Below, one piece after another: positions 15,881 through 24,371 of a stretch of DNA of 64,000 nt. A program made the translations under genes and the position numbers. The stretch is from Anaerolineales bacterium. Lineage in GTDB: Bacteria; Chloroflexota; Anaerolineae; 4572-78; J111. The stretch lies in the NCBI GenBank assembly GCA_015075405.1, contig JABTUK010000004.1, positions 248,001 to 312,000 of the forward strand. The letters are read 5' to 3'. Position 1 is the first letter of the stretch; every line of letters starts with the position of its first letter. Below the pieces are notes generated by a model. The model was not told where the DNA came from. It saw only the letters and a program-made list of their open reading frames with translations, and searched no databases.

Positions 15881-18092
15881 GTTGCCCTTTGACTTTCTCC
15901 CAGCGAAACTCTTCAATCGTCTCTGGCCGGTCAAAGAAATACTCTTCCAGGTACGGCTCGATTTCCATGCGCCAGACATCTTCGATTTCGTCGGCCAGGG
16001 TGGGGCGCAGAAAAAAGGTGACGCCGACTTCATAATGGCGGTCGGCAATGGCGTTATTCAACTTTTGCAGCAGGCTGACCAGCTTCTCGACCGGGAAGCC
16101 GGTGGATTGGTGGTAACGGCGTAACAAATCGTAGTTGGGGTAGAGGGCAATAAAGGCGAAGCGCCGGCGTAGGGCGTGATCCACCAGGGCAATGGAGCGG
16201 TCGGCGGTGTTCATGGTGCCGATGAGCCGCACATTGGCCGGAATTTTGAAATTGCCGCCCCCGGCCAGTGGAATGGTTTGCTCCCGGTACTCCAGTAGGT
16301 ACATCAACTCGCCAAAGACCCGGCTCAGATTGGCCCGGTTGATTTCGTCAATGATCAGCACGCAGGTATCCTGTCGTGTTGCCGCCCGTTGGCAAAACTC
16401 CAAAAAACGTCCCGGTTTCATGGGATAGGTTAGATGATCGCCTTGGCTTTCGGGCCGGATGCCCTGGATAAAATCCTCGTAGGCGTAGGCCGGGTGAAAC
16501 TGGACCAGTTCCCAAAAACCATCCCCCCCGCCGATCAAATGCTGCGCCAGCTTCTCGGCCACAAACGTTTTACCCGTCCCCGGCGGCCCGTACAAAACCG
16601 CTTGCCCCTTCCGCTCGATAGCCCTGACCCAGCGGCCCAGTTCGGCTTCATCAAGGGCGGCGTCGGCGGCGAGTTGGGGGAGGGGGTAGGGCAAGGATGA
16701 AGGATGAAGGATGAAGGATGAAGAGATGGAGTCTGTCTCATTGTTATCTTCTTCAATTGTTCTGATTTTACGGCTAAAACCTTCATTGAGTAATTTTGTG
16801 CGTTTTTCTAAGTCGAATAACGCTTCGGCAATCTCCGAAACATGATAACGATCCCGCCAAGGGCAGCGACTATAGTTTTTGAAGCGTTTGGCAAGGTAAT
16901 CAATTGTATTTTTATAAGCTACTTGAAGTTCTCCCGTTAATGGGTTAATCATATCAATTGAGAAACTATATTCGCGAATATCTGGCTCATCGCTTTTTTG
17001 CGCATAATTGTATGTCTCAAAATCTCGATCTAAGCCTACTTGATTAGCAATCAACGGAATACTAACTCTTTTTGGCGAGTTTAGTTTTCGAAAGCTCAAA
17101 ATTGCCCAATTTCCCAGATCAAGGCGAAGAACATTATGACTATGGGTAAAAGTGATAGCAAAACGTTGGTCATTAAGATCATTGATTCCAAGTTGTGTAA
17201 TTGTATCCCGCATAAAGTCAAAGACCCATTCTGCTTCTGCTCGATCTACAAAAATTTTGGAAAAAGGTTTAGCCAATTTTTTTTCGGCGTCGTATGAAAT
17301 GTCTTGCTGTTCCTGATCCAAGTTCATGTCGGTTATCCTTTCCAGTAGATATTCTGGTTGAATTTCTCCTTCCGCCTCCCCGCCTCCTCGCCTCCTCGCC
17401 TCCCACTCTTCGCCTCCTCGCGTCTCCGCCTCCCACTCCACCTCATACTCTTCCCTTTCCTCGCTCAAATCCTGATAAAACGCCGTCAGATGCCGCTCGT
17501 AGCGCAGTTCCGGCTCGGTCAGCAGCCCGGCGAAAAGCTGCTCCCGTTGTTCCGGCTTGAACAAAGCTTCGGCGATTTCGGGGTTGTGGCGCTGCCAGTG
17601 GACGGCGCGTTTCCAGGTGGAAAATTTTTGGGCAATAAAATCAAGGGTGGTCAGGTAGGCGGTTTGTAACTCGCTGGGCATGGGGCGAATGAGGTCCAGA
17701 GGCAGGTGGTAGCTGCGGACTTCCGGCTCGCTTTCCTTGCGGGCGAAGGGGAAAAAGGTGAAACGCTCATCCCAGGTAACCAGCGAGGCCAGCAGAGCCA
17801 GGTCAACTCGATAGGGTAGACCTGACAGGTTTTCGCGTAGCGTATCTGTCAGGTCTTTGGAAACTACGCCTGATCCATGAAAGCCCAGCACCAGCCAGCC
17901 GCCAAAATTGAGATGCAGCCCCGCTCGCCCGGAGCGCCGGGCCAGGGTGATGGCAAAGCGAGGGTCATAAGCCCCTTGAATCCCCAATTGTTTCGCCGTA
18001 TCCCGCAGCAGGTCAAAAGCCCAATCAGCCTCAGCCCGGTCTGTAAAAATCTGGGCAAAGGGTTCGGCTAACGGAGAAGACAATTGCGCCAA
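15873..18092 (-). CDS. McrB-like AAA+ ATPase with duplicated N-terminal domain
   Basis: 739 residues, related to the GTP/ATP-driven motor subunit of McrBC-type modification-dependent restriction. Seen: Walker A GPPGTGKTFVAEK near 504, Walker B VLIIDEINRANLS near 579, sensor region LIGTMNTADRS, and the C-terminal arginine region. Upstream lie two homologous domains of about 200 residues (about 8-215 and 262-460), each starting with IF(T/V)DRAEA(D/E)W. Copy two (about 16730-17335) is clearly more AT-rich than its surroundings. Two repeat-derived inserts separate the parts: Glu/Arg-rich (17340-17455) and SSSFILHPSS (16689-16722). No McrC nuclease gene is adjacent, so either it acts alone, its partner lies elsewhere, or it is a non-restriction AAA protein. 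Confidence 0.82.
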   Translation of the reverse strand: MAQLSSPLAEPFAQIFTDRAEADWAFDLLRDTAKQLGIQGAYDPRFAITLARRSGRAGLHLNFGGWLVLGFHGSGVVSKDLTDTLRENLSGLPYRVDLALLASLVTWDERFTFFPFARKESEPEVRSYHLPLDLIRPMPSELQTAYLTTLDFIAQKFSTWKRAVHWQRHNPEIAEALFKPEQREQLFAGLLTEPELRYERHLTAFYQDLSEEREEYEVEWEAETRGGEEWEARRRGGGEAEGEIQPEYLLERITDMNLDQEQQDISYDAEKKLAKPFSKIFVDRAEAEWVFDFMRDTITQLGINDLNDQRFAITFTHSHNVLRLDLGNWAILSFRKLNSPKRVSIPLIANQVGLDRDFETYNYAQKSDEPDIREYSFSIDMINPLTGELQVAYKNTIDYLAKRFKNYSRCPWRDRYHVSEIAEALFDLEKRTKLLNEGFSRKIRTIEEDNNETDSISSSFILHPSSLPYPLPQLAADAALDEAELGRWVRAIERKGQAVLYGPPGTGKTFVAEKLAQHLIGGGDGFWELVQFHPAYAYEDFIQGIRPESQGDHLTYPMKPGRFLEFCQRAATRQDTCVLIIDEINRANLSRVFGELMYLLEYREQTIPLAGGGNFKIPANVRLIGTMNTADRSIALVDHALRRRFAFIALYPNYDLLRRYHQSTGFPVEKLVSLLQKLNNAIADRHYEVGVTFFLRPTLADEIEDVWRMEIEPYLEEYFFDRPETIEEFRWEKVKGQLA
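16689..16722. repeat. GGATGAA heptads inside McrB-like gene
   Basis: Four consecutive GGATGAA units (plus-strand reading). The minus-strand frame translates them as FILHPSS, the same peptide found in the three kinases. Confidence 0.85.
17340..17455. repeat. CGCCTCCT octamer array inside McrB-like gene
   Basis: CGCCTCCT-type units in tandem. In the gene they encode a Glu/Arg/Gly-rich linker between the two N-terminal domain copies. Confidence 0.75.
17818..17856. repeat. AGACCTGACAGGT palindrome inside McrB-like gene
   Basis: Arms AGACCTGACAGGT and CTGTCAGGTCT, the same palindrome family as the intergenic hairpin at 36346-36378. Here it is in frame (KDLTDTLRENLSGLP). Confidence 0.7.
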
Positions 18093-18110
18093 CCATACCT
18101 CCTGTGGCAG

Positions 18111-18154
18111 AGATTGGAGATTAGAGATTGGAGATTATTTAATCTCCAATCTCT
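18111..18154. repeat. AGATTGG/AATCTCC heptad hairpin
   Basis: Left arm GATTGGA-GATTAGA-GATTGGA, right arm AATCTCCAATCTCT. It lies in the 5' leader of the McrB-like gene. Confidence 0.75.
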
Positions 18155-18368
18155 TAATATTATAACTTCAAACTCTATTTATGTCATCCGCGTAACCGTC
18201 GCCAGGGAAACGCACTGGCTGATGCGCTGCCGCTGCCCGGCCTTCGCCCGACCTTACCCTTTGTCATCACCTATCAGTTCCTTTCATGTCCAACCTGTTC
18301 GGCCAAAGTGGCTTATGCTAACCTCGACAGATGATGGTTTTCATTTCGGCCATAGAGATACAGTTTGG

Positions 18369-18418
18369 CGTGTGATGCGTGATGCGTGACTTTTTACACA
18401 TTACACATCACGTATCAC
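18369..18418. repeat. TGATGCG heptad hairpin
   Basis: Left arm TGATGCG-TGATGCG-TGA, right arm ACACATTACACATCACGTATCAC; the arms pair imperfectly. Upstream of the LCP gene. Confidence 0.7.
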
Positions 18419-18498
18419 TTTTATCAACTGACCGGAATGAAACCAAGATCACCTGAACAAATTGACCTGATACTTCTAACCGCAGAGAGGAGCTACCC

Positions 18499-19833
18499 AT
18501 GTTGACCATCCCTTCATCCCTTCAATCAAAATCCAGCCATCAAAAACTGATCTTGAAACTTCTGGTGTTACTACTGTTGACTCTGTCGGTCTGGCAGATT
18601 AGCGTATTTGAAGCCAGAGCTGCTACACCCCACCGGGAACCTCCGAGTGCGCCGGTATATGTGCCGCTCGCTTTGGGCCAGCTTGAGCAGACCGCTGTCC
18701 TGACCGCTTCAACCGGGCTGACGACTTCCGCCGCCGTTTGCCCCACCGTCGAGTCAGGCTGGCTGGACGCCTATCAAGGCCAGGTGGTCAGCGAACTTTT
18801 CCAAACAGTGGCCCAGGTAGCCGGGACGATTGAGCCGGAGGCGCAGTTCACCGAGCGGGTCAACGTCCTCCTACTCGGCAGCGACAGCCGCCCCGGCGAA
18901 AAATTTGGCCGCACCGACACTATGATTTTGGTAACGGTAGACCCGCAGGCCAAAACGGCCGGCATACTCTCGATTCCGCGTGATTTGTGGGTCAATGTTC
19001 CGGGCTACGGCGAGATGCGGCTCAATCAAGCCCATCGCACCGGCGGCGTTGAGAAATATCCCGGCGGCGGCCCCGCTCTGGCTGTAGCAACCATCGAGGC
19101 GAACCTGGGTGTGCCGATTGATTTTTATGTACTGGTTGATTTTGAGGGGTTCCAGCAGGTTGTAGATACCCTGGGCGGGATTGCCTTGTGCGTACCCGAA
19201 GCTATTGACGCGGCGGCTTATTACGGCTACACCCCGGAGTATGTCAACCCGGAGGAATATTACAGCTTTGTCCCGGTTTCGGTGGTTGACCCCACTGTGG
19301 CAGCGCCCACCGCCACACCCGGCGCGGCGGAAGAGACGGTTGAGCAGAACCGGGGCTACGAATTTCTCTACATCGAGCCGGGCTGGCACACCCTGGATGG
19401 CGCCACCGCGCTCACCTATGCCCGCAGCCGGGCCTCCATCACCGCCGATTTTGCTCGGGTGCAGCGCCAGCAAGCCGTGTTGTTAGCCATCAAAGCCAAA
19501 GCGCTACAGATGAACGCCGTGCTCCGCCTGCCGGAATTGTGGCAAACCCTGGGCCAGACCGTGCAGACAGATTTGACCCTGAGCCAGGCCCTCCAATTGG
19601 CCCAACTGGCCTATGAGATTGACCCGACCCAGATTCAAACGGCTGCCATCAGCCACGATCAAACCATGAGTTATCGCACGGCCAGCGGGGCGTCGGTGTT
19701 ACTGCCTCGGCGGGAAGAGATCAAAACTCTGGTTACGGCAATGTTCGGCGCGTCCAACCCAACAGCGCCACTGACCCAGCCTGAGGTTGAACAGGTTAAG
19801 TTGGCCCAAACCCTGCCCGGAATTGGCGGTTAG
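18499..19833 (+). CDS. LytR-CpsA-Psr (LCP) family protein
   Basis: Membrane-anchored protein of 444 residues that likely transfers a polyprenyl-linked glycopolymer to the cell envelope. Seen: N-terminal membrane anchor (about 15-40), then the LCP domain (about 110-340) with VNVLLLGSDSRP, GRTDTMILVTV, LSIPRDLWV and NQAHRTGG, and the Arg-rich TYARSRASITADFARVQRQQ motif that contacts pyrophosphate. A C-terminal helical segment follows. GGAG ribosome site ahead of the ATG. No polymer-biosynthesis gene is next to it; it stands alone between two inverted repeat elements. Confidence 0.92.
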   Translation: MLTIPSSLQSKSSHQKLILKLLVLLLLTLSVWQISVFEARAATPHREPPSAPVYVPLALGQLEQTAVLTASTGLTTSAAVCPTVESGWLDAYQGQVVSELFQTVAQVAGTIEPEAQFTERVNVLLLGSDSRPGEKFGRTDTMILVTVDPQAKTAGILSIPRDLWVNVPGYGEMRLNQAHRTGGVEKYPGGGPALAVATIEANLGVPIDFYVLVDFEGFQQVVDTLGGIALCVPEAIDAAAYYGYTPEYVNPEEYYSFVPVSVVDPTVAAPTATPGAAEETVEQNRGYEFLYIEPGWHTLDGATALTYARSRASITADFARVQRQQAVLLAIKAKALQMNAVLRLPELWQTLGQTVQTDLTLSQALQLAQLAYEIDPTQIQTAAISHDQTMSYRTASGASVLLPRREEIKTLVTAMFGASNPTAPLTQPEVEQVKLAQTLPGIGG

Positions 19834-19881
19834 GCGGGTAATGTAGCCATGTCATTTCGACCGCAGGGAGAAATCCCCGAT

Positions 19882-19986
19882 TTAGTATACATCTAAATTT
19901 ACCTCCCATTTTGAGTTCCTACGAGTTCCTTTAGTTCCCTGGGACTCGTAGGAACTTGGGGGAACTTATTTTTGGACAATCACTTA
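19882..19986 (-). repeat. Dispersed element, copy B
   Basis: Reverse orientation relative to 15750-15880. Read on the minus strand it begins with AAGTGATTGTCCAAAAATAA and ends in the GTAAATTTAGA segment. With copy A it brackets the McrB-LCP region of about 4.2 kb. Confidence 0.75.
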
Positions 19987-20113
19987 CTTTTACGGGTTGC
20001 GCTCTGGGGACGCTTCGCGGCGACCTTCGGTCTCGAAACCTGTCCTGAGAACTTCATGAGCCTGTCGAAGGGGGCTTGTCGAAGGATGACATGAGCCTGA
20101 GTGGTAACCTAAC

Positions 20114-20142
20114 TTGATAATATTTGCCGGATACAGTATCAT
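20114..20142 (+). promoter_or_regulatory. Candidate promoter of the hybrid regulator
   Basis: TTGATA (20114-20119), 17-base spacer, TATCAT (20137-20142). The long leader to the ATG at 20390 contains the imperfect hairpin at 20252-20320. Confidence 0.4.
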
Positions 20143-20251
20143 CCTGGTGGTATTAACCTATTGTGATTAAGGAACAAAGGATGTTCTTTACCCCCCTTCC
20201 TCCGTTCATACCGGCAGTTGTGGCTACACCCGTCTCAGCAGACTCAAATTT

Positions 20252-20320
20252 GAGGAGCCAGCACGCCCTCGTGCGGCTCCGCGCTTGTGGAGCACGGGGG
20301 CGTGCCCGCTTGGCGTCCTC
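20252..20320. repeat. Long imperfect hairpin
   Basis: GAGGAGCCAGCACGCC...GGCGTGCCCGCTTGGCGTCCTC pairs end to end, and its centre folds again as GCTCC...GGAGC. It could be a small non-autonomous element or a leader structure of the regulator mRNA. Confidence 0.55.
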
Positions 20321-20389
20321 GAAATGGATCTACCGAGGCTACTTTGTTGCGCTAACGACAGATTTTCTGGGCGTGCTTGAGAGCCAGTG

Positions 20390-23300
20390 ATGAGCCACTC
20401 ACCGCGTGTCGGTTTTAATATCTCTCCGTCAGAGCCATATTGGGTCCAGGTCCGTGAGGCGGCCTTGCAACGCGCCCAGGAGTTGGGTCTCGATCTCATT
20501 CCGCTCAATGCCGAAGATTACCCTCAAACCTTGACCGACGAAGACCAGATGACCCTGGTTGAGGAAATATTAGGCCAGGACCTTGACGCCATCGCCGGCT
20601 GGGAGTTTCCCCATGCGCCGGCTTACCAGCTTTTGCAAGCCGGTGTGCCGATCATTCATCCGGCTGAGTTAACCATTTCTCACCCTCTATTCGTCTCACC
20701 CTCAGGCTTATATGAAGTTGCCCAGCTATTAGGCAGCTATCTGGCCGAGCGGCTTGGCGGGCAGGGTAACGTGGTCCTCATTGGCGGGGCATTGGAAGAT
20801 GTCTGGGGCGATGACGGCAGCAGCCGGATGGAAGGGTTGACCCATGCTTTCCAAAAGTATCCTGCTATTCATCTGAAACATATCTTCTGTGGCTGGCAGT
20901 ACCAGGAGGCGTATGCCCACATCTATGGGGTTACCCAACAAATCACCCCACCCATCCATGCGGTCGTTGGCCTTTCGGATCCGCTGGCCCTGGCCGGACG
21001 AGATGTGGGGCTGGCCCAGGGTTGGGTAGATGAGCAGACGCTGATTGCCGGGATTAATGGCGACCCACTCGCTTTAACCGCTATTGCCCAGGGCAGCATG
21101 ACGGCTACCGTAGAAATTTCGACCACCGACCTGGGCTACACAGTGATGGATTGGGCCTGGCAGGCCGCTCAGCGCCAACCCTTACCCGACCATTTCTCTT
21201 ACCAATTCAAATTGGTCACGGCCCAGAACGTGGCCGAAGTAGCCGCCCAGAAACTCATTTCTCTGGCCAACCTGCCGCATCGGCTGGTCGGCCTGCGCCG
21301 GCGAGAGCAGCAAAAACGGCTCCTGCAACTGGAAACCAGCATCGGAATCAGCCGGCAGATTGGCTCCATTTTGCAACGCAGCCAGCTATCGCACGAAATT
21401 GCGCGTCTCATTTCCGCTAATTATGGCTATGATCAGGCCCTGATTTTTCTGTGGCGCGAGCAAGAACAGGTGTTGGCCCTGGATCAACTCGAGCCGAGTC
21501 AGACAACCCCGCTCGCCGTTCCCCTGTCCGAAGCCGGGGCCTTGGGCCAGGCGTTACAGGATAACAAAGTCATCTTCATTCCAGACGTGAGCCGGAGTGC
21601 CCGCTTTACACCCGATCCCCGCTGGCCTGATGTTGTCTCGCGGGCGATTGTGCCGATCCACCTGGGCAGTCAGGTTATCGGGGTGCTGGACCTGCGCAGC
21701 CATCGCTCCAGGCACACCACCCGGCACGAATTGGTGGGCTTACAATCGCTGGCCGATCAGCTTGGTATTGCTATTCGTAACGCCGAACTTTACGGCGAAG
21801 CCGTAGAAGCCCGTCACCGCGCCGAAAAAGCGGAGCAGCTTAAAACTCGCCTGTTGGCCAACGTTAGCCACGAGCTACGCACCCCGCTCAACGTCATCCT
21901 CGGTTACAGCGCGGCGGCTTTAGCCCTGCCCAATCCCTATAAAACCGACCTGCCCGTAGGGCTGCGGCATGACCTTAACCAGATTTACCACAGCGGCGAG
22001 CACCTGCTCCGCCTGATCAACGACTTACTCGATCTCTCCCGAGCTGAAATTGGTGAGCTTGATCTTTTTCCTGAACCGATTCAGCCCCGCTCCTTTCTGG
22101 AAGAGGTCTTTCGCAGTCTGGCCGATAGCCTGCCGGCTTCGCCTCATGTGGCCTGGCATCTCCAGCTACCGGACCGGCTGCCGCTCATGCAGGCCGACCC
22201 GGTGCGGCTGCGCCAAATTTTGCTGAATCTGTTAAGCAATGCTCACAAGTTCACCCGGCACGGCCAGATCACGTTGGGGACCGAGGTGCTGCCGCCGCAT
22301 CTCCACCTCTGGGTTCAGGACACGGGTGAAGGGATTCCAATTGACCTCCAGGAGCGCATCTTTGAGCCATTCGCTACCAGCGTGCAGACAAACCAACGCC
22401 GCGAGGGCGTTGGTTTGGGCTTGAGCATCACCCGCCGTTTAGTCGCCCTGCATGGCGGCACGCTGACCCTGGAAAGCCAGCCCGGCCAGGGCAGCACCTT
22501 CCATGTGTACCTGCCGCTGCCCAGCCTCAGTGGTCAAATCACAGTCATACCCTCCTCTGCTCAGCCGACCTTGCTGGTCATTGCCCCCGATCGGGAGACC
22601 CCTGCCCCCATCATCGAGTTGTGCCAGCGCCAGCATTGGGCCATCCGCCATGTGTGGGCCGGCGACGATTTGGCGGACTTGCTGGCAACTGTGCAGCCGG
22701 CGGCGCTGGCCTGGGACTTGGCCCAGGCCCACCTGAGTGATTGGACATTGATTCAGCACATCCGCAGCCTGCCCCAGTTATGCCAGTTGCCTTTTATTCT
22801 CTACGGTGGAGCGCCGCCCGCCAAATCTGACGCTGCGGTGGGTTTGACCAACTTCCTGGTCAAACCTCTGCATGGAGAAACACTCCTCGAAATGATTAAT
22901 GCCATGCGCCCCTCCCCGGCCATTGGTCCGGTGCTGATTGTCGAAGATGATCCCCAAGCTCTGGCGCTTTTTAGCAACCTGGCCGCCAGCGCCCTGCCCG
23001 GCTATGCTATTCGCACGGCAGCGAGCGGCAAAGCCGCGCTGGCTCTCATGGCCCAGGAGCCGCCCAGTTTAGTTATCCTGGATCTGATGATGCCGGAGGT
23101 AGATGGCTTTACAGTCCTGGAGCAAATGCGCGCCCAGCCTCAAACGCGGCGTGTGCCTGTTGTGGTCATCACCGGCAAAGTGCTGTCGTTTGAGGACATC
23201 CGCCGCCTGGATTATGCCCTGGTGACTTTCCAGAGTAAAGACATCATGGCGCCCGATGAGACCAGCGCCTCGCTTCACCGGGCGCTCACTACCGCCGAAA

Positions 23301-23629
23301 CCCTCCCCCAGCAGACAAGTATGGTGGTCAAACACGCTGTTGCTTATCTCCACCAAAACTATAACTCCCCCATCTCTCGCCAGGAACTCGCGGCTGCGGT
23401 CGGCGTGAGCAAAGATTATCTCAGCCACATTTTTCACCAGGAGCTGGGTATCTCTCCCTGGGAATATTTGAATCGCTACCGGATCAAGCAGGCTAAATCG
23501 CTCTTGCTCAATAGCAACGAGAGCGTCATGAATATTGCCGCCCAGGTGGGTTTTAACGATTTGTCCTACTTCAACCGGGTGTTTCATAAACATGTCGGCT
23601 GTTCGCCGCGGGCGTTTCGAGAACAATAA
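20390..23629 (+). CDS. One-polypeptide two-component regulator: sugar-binding-like + GAF + kinase + 2 REC + AraC
   Basis: About 1079 residues with the whole signal path in one chain. Seen: periplasmic-binding-protein-like domain (about 1-300; PRVGFNISPSEPYWVQV, then VVGLSDPLALAGRDVGLAQG), GAF (330-470), HisKA with NVSHELRTPLNVILGYS (His near 497), HATPase with LLSNAHKF and VGLGLSI, a degenerate receiver (about 725-840) without a normal LDxxMP site, an intact receiver (about 850-965; ILDLMMPEVDG) and a C-terminal AraC helix-turn-helix pair (about 985-1079). There is no signal peptide or membrane helix, so ligand sensing should be cytosolic. The ATG at 20390 is preferred over GTG 20387. It lies immediately upstream of a sugar ABC importer and is its probable regulator. 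Confidence 0.88.
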   Translation: MSHSPRVGFNISPSEPYWVQVREAALQRAQELGLDLIPLNAEDYPQTLTDEDQMTLVEEILGQDLDAIAGWEFPHAPAYQLLQAGVPIIHPAELTISHPLFVSPSGLYEVAQLLGSYLAERLGGQGNVVLIGGALEDVWGDDGSSRMEGLTHAFQKYPAIHLKHIFCGWQYQEAYAHIYGVTQQITPPIHAVVGLSDPLALAGRDVGLAQGWVDEQTLIAGINGDPLALTAIAQGSMTATVEISTTDLGYTVMDWAWQAAQRQPLPDHFSYQFKLVTAQNVAEVAAQKLISLANLPHRLVGLRRREQQKRLLQLETSIGISRQIGSILQRSQLSHEIARLISANYGYDQALIFLWREQEQVLALDQLEPSQTTPLAVPLSEAGALGQALQDNKVIFIPDVSRSARFTPDPRWPDVVSRAIVPIHLGSQVIGVLDLRSHRSRHTTRHELVGLQSLADQLGIAIRNAELYGEAVEARHRAEKAEQLKTRLLANVSHELRTPLNVILGYSAAALALPNPYKTDLPVGLRHDLNQIYHSGEHLLRLINDLLDLSRAEIGELDLFPEPIQPRSFLEEVFRSLADSLPASPHVAWHLQLPDRLPLMQADPVRLRQILLNLLSNAHKFTRHGQITLGTEVLPPHLHLWVQDTGEGIPIDLQERIFEPFATSVQTNQRREGVGLGLSITRRLVALHGGTLTLESQPGQGSTFHVYLPLPSLSGQITVIPSSAQPTLLVIAPDRETPAPIIELCQRQHWAIRHVWAGDDLADLLATVQPAALAWDLAQAHLSDWTLIQHIRSLPQLCQLPFILYGGAPPAKSDAAVGLTNFLVKPLHGETLLEMINAMRPSPAIGPVLIVEDDPQALALFSNLAASALPGYAIRTAASGKAALALMAQEPPSLVILDLMMPEVDGFTVLEQMRAQPQTRRVPVVVITGKVLSFEDIRRLDYALVTFQSKDIMAPDETSASLHRALTTAETLPQQTSMVVKHAVAYLHQNYNSPISRQELAAAVGVSKDYLSHIFHQELGISPWEYLNRYRIKQAKSLLLNSNESVMNIAAQVGFNDLSYFNRVFHKHVGCSPRAFREQ

Positions 23630-23792
23630 ATAGCAGTATTGTCCAAAAGCCTCGCGTTATTGTCCAAGACAATACCCCCCTTTTGCTGTAAATTTCCCGT
23701 AAAGCAACCGAAACCAAAATACCCATTTCGCTGCAACGTTACGTACCGAAAATCTTTGTGGTTTTGTTTGAGTTACTTTGTAGCAGGTTCCA

Positions 23793-24173
23793 ATGTCGAA
23801 ACCAACCCAGGCAGTTCTGATCATCGAGAACGACTTGGCAACAGCCGAAATGTATCAGCGTACCCTCAGCCAGTACTACCAGGTCTTCACCACCACCCTT
23901 GAACAGGATATCCTGGCCTTGGTGAGCGCGAACACCTTGCATACCGTTGTGCTTGAGCCTGGCCCGCTCAATGGTCGAGGGTGGGCTTTGTTAGCCGAAT
24001 TGCAGCGACACCCCGGCGCGCGCGCCGTCCCGATTATTATCTGCACCTCGCAGGATAGACGGCGGCTTGGCATGGAGATGGACGTAGCCGCTTATCTGGT
24101 TAAACCGGTTCTGCCGGACACCTTGCTAAAAATGGTGCGTCGGCTCACCCGCAAGGATGACCGAGAGGCATGA
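23793..24173 (+). CDS. Receiver-like protein with Glu at the phospho-acceptor site
   Basis: 126-residue receiver fold. The N-terminal acidic pair (E12-N-D14), Thr in IICTSQD and the Lys in YLVKPVLP are kept, but the expected acceptor Asp is Glu55 (TVVLEPGPLNGRGW). Glu at this place often mimics phosphorylation, so the protein may be constitutively active or a pseudo-receiver adaptor. It sits between the hybrid AraC regulator and the first permease gene, which suggests a role in the same circuit. Confidence 0.8.
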   Translation: MSKPTQAVLIIENDLATAEMYQRTLSQYYQVFTTTLEQDILALVSANTLHTVVLEPGPLNGRGWALLAELQRHPGARAVPIIICTSQDRRRLGMEMDVAAYLVKPVLPDTLLKMVRRLTRKDDREA

Positions 24174-24179
24174 TAAGTA

Positions 24180-24238
24180 TCAGGTGTCACGTGCCAGGTG
24201 TCAGGTCAAGATTTTCATTGTGGGTGGCGTGCCGTCAG
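24180..24238 (-). repeat. Importer-locus repeat, copy 1
   Basis: Contains heptads CAGGTGT-CACGTGC-CAGGTGT-CAGGTCA followed by a core that reads GGCACGCCACCCACAATGAAA on the minus strand. Related copies at 25401-25470 and 26441-26475. Confidence 0.6.
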
Positions 24239-24263
24239 GTTCGTAACGACTCCTAAGAAAATA

Positions 24264-24330
24264 AAGACGCGATGAGGCGTGAGGCGATGAGGCGAAAGAT
24301 TCTTCGCGTCCTCGCGTCCTCGCCTCACTT
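24264..24330. repeat. GATGAGGC/CCTCGCGT repeat hairpin
   Basis: Units of 7-8 bases (GATGAGGC, GTGAGGC) with complementary CGCGTCCT units. In the leader of the first permease gene. Confidence 0.65.
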
Positions 24331-24371
24331 TCATGAGTAACTTTTAGTAACCAAACAAAGGGAGAAAGAAT

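Larger units (their letters stand above)
18093..18498. other. Gene-free stretch with two repeat hairpins
   Basis: Divergent gap between the McrB-like and LCP genes. It holds an AATCTCC heptad hairpin (18111-18154) and a TGATGCG heptad hairpin (18369-18418). The segment between (about 18165-18365) shows no convincing coding signal. Confidence 0.6.
19834..20389. other. Gene-free stretch: half-element, inverted element, promoter, long hairpin
   Basis: Holds a half-copy of the GTCATTCCGACCG element (19848-19875), copy B of the dispersed element (19882-19986), a candidate promoter (20114-20142) and a long imperfect hairpin (20252-20320). Short frames here overlap these repeats and are not credible genes. 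Confidence 0.6.

Noticed and set aside
18084..18389. 101-codon frame upstream of the LCP gene
   Set aside because: Starts in the McrB-like gene's 5' end, runs through repeat hairpins and has no family resemblance or ribosome site.
20163..20390. 75-codon frame before the hybrid regulator
   Set aside because: Crosses the long hairpin at 20252-20320 and has no conserved look; treated as leader sequence.
23639..23902. 87-codon frame after the hybrid regulator
   Set aside because: Low-complexity translation overlapping the start of the pseudo-receiver gene in another frame.
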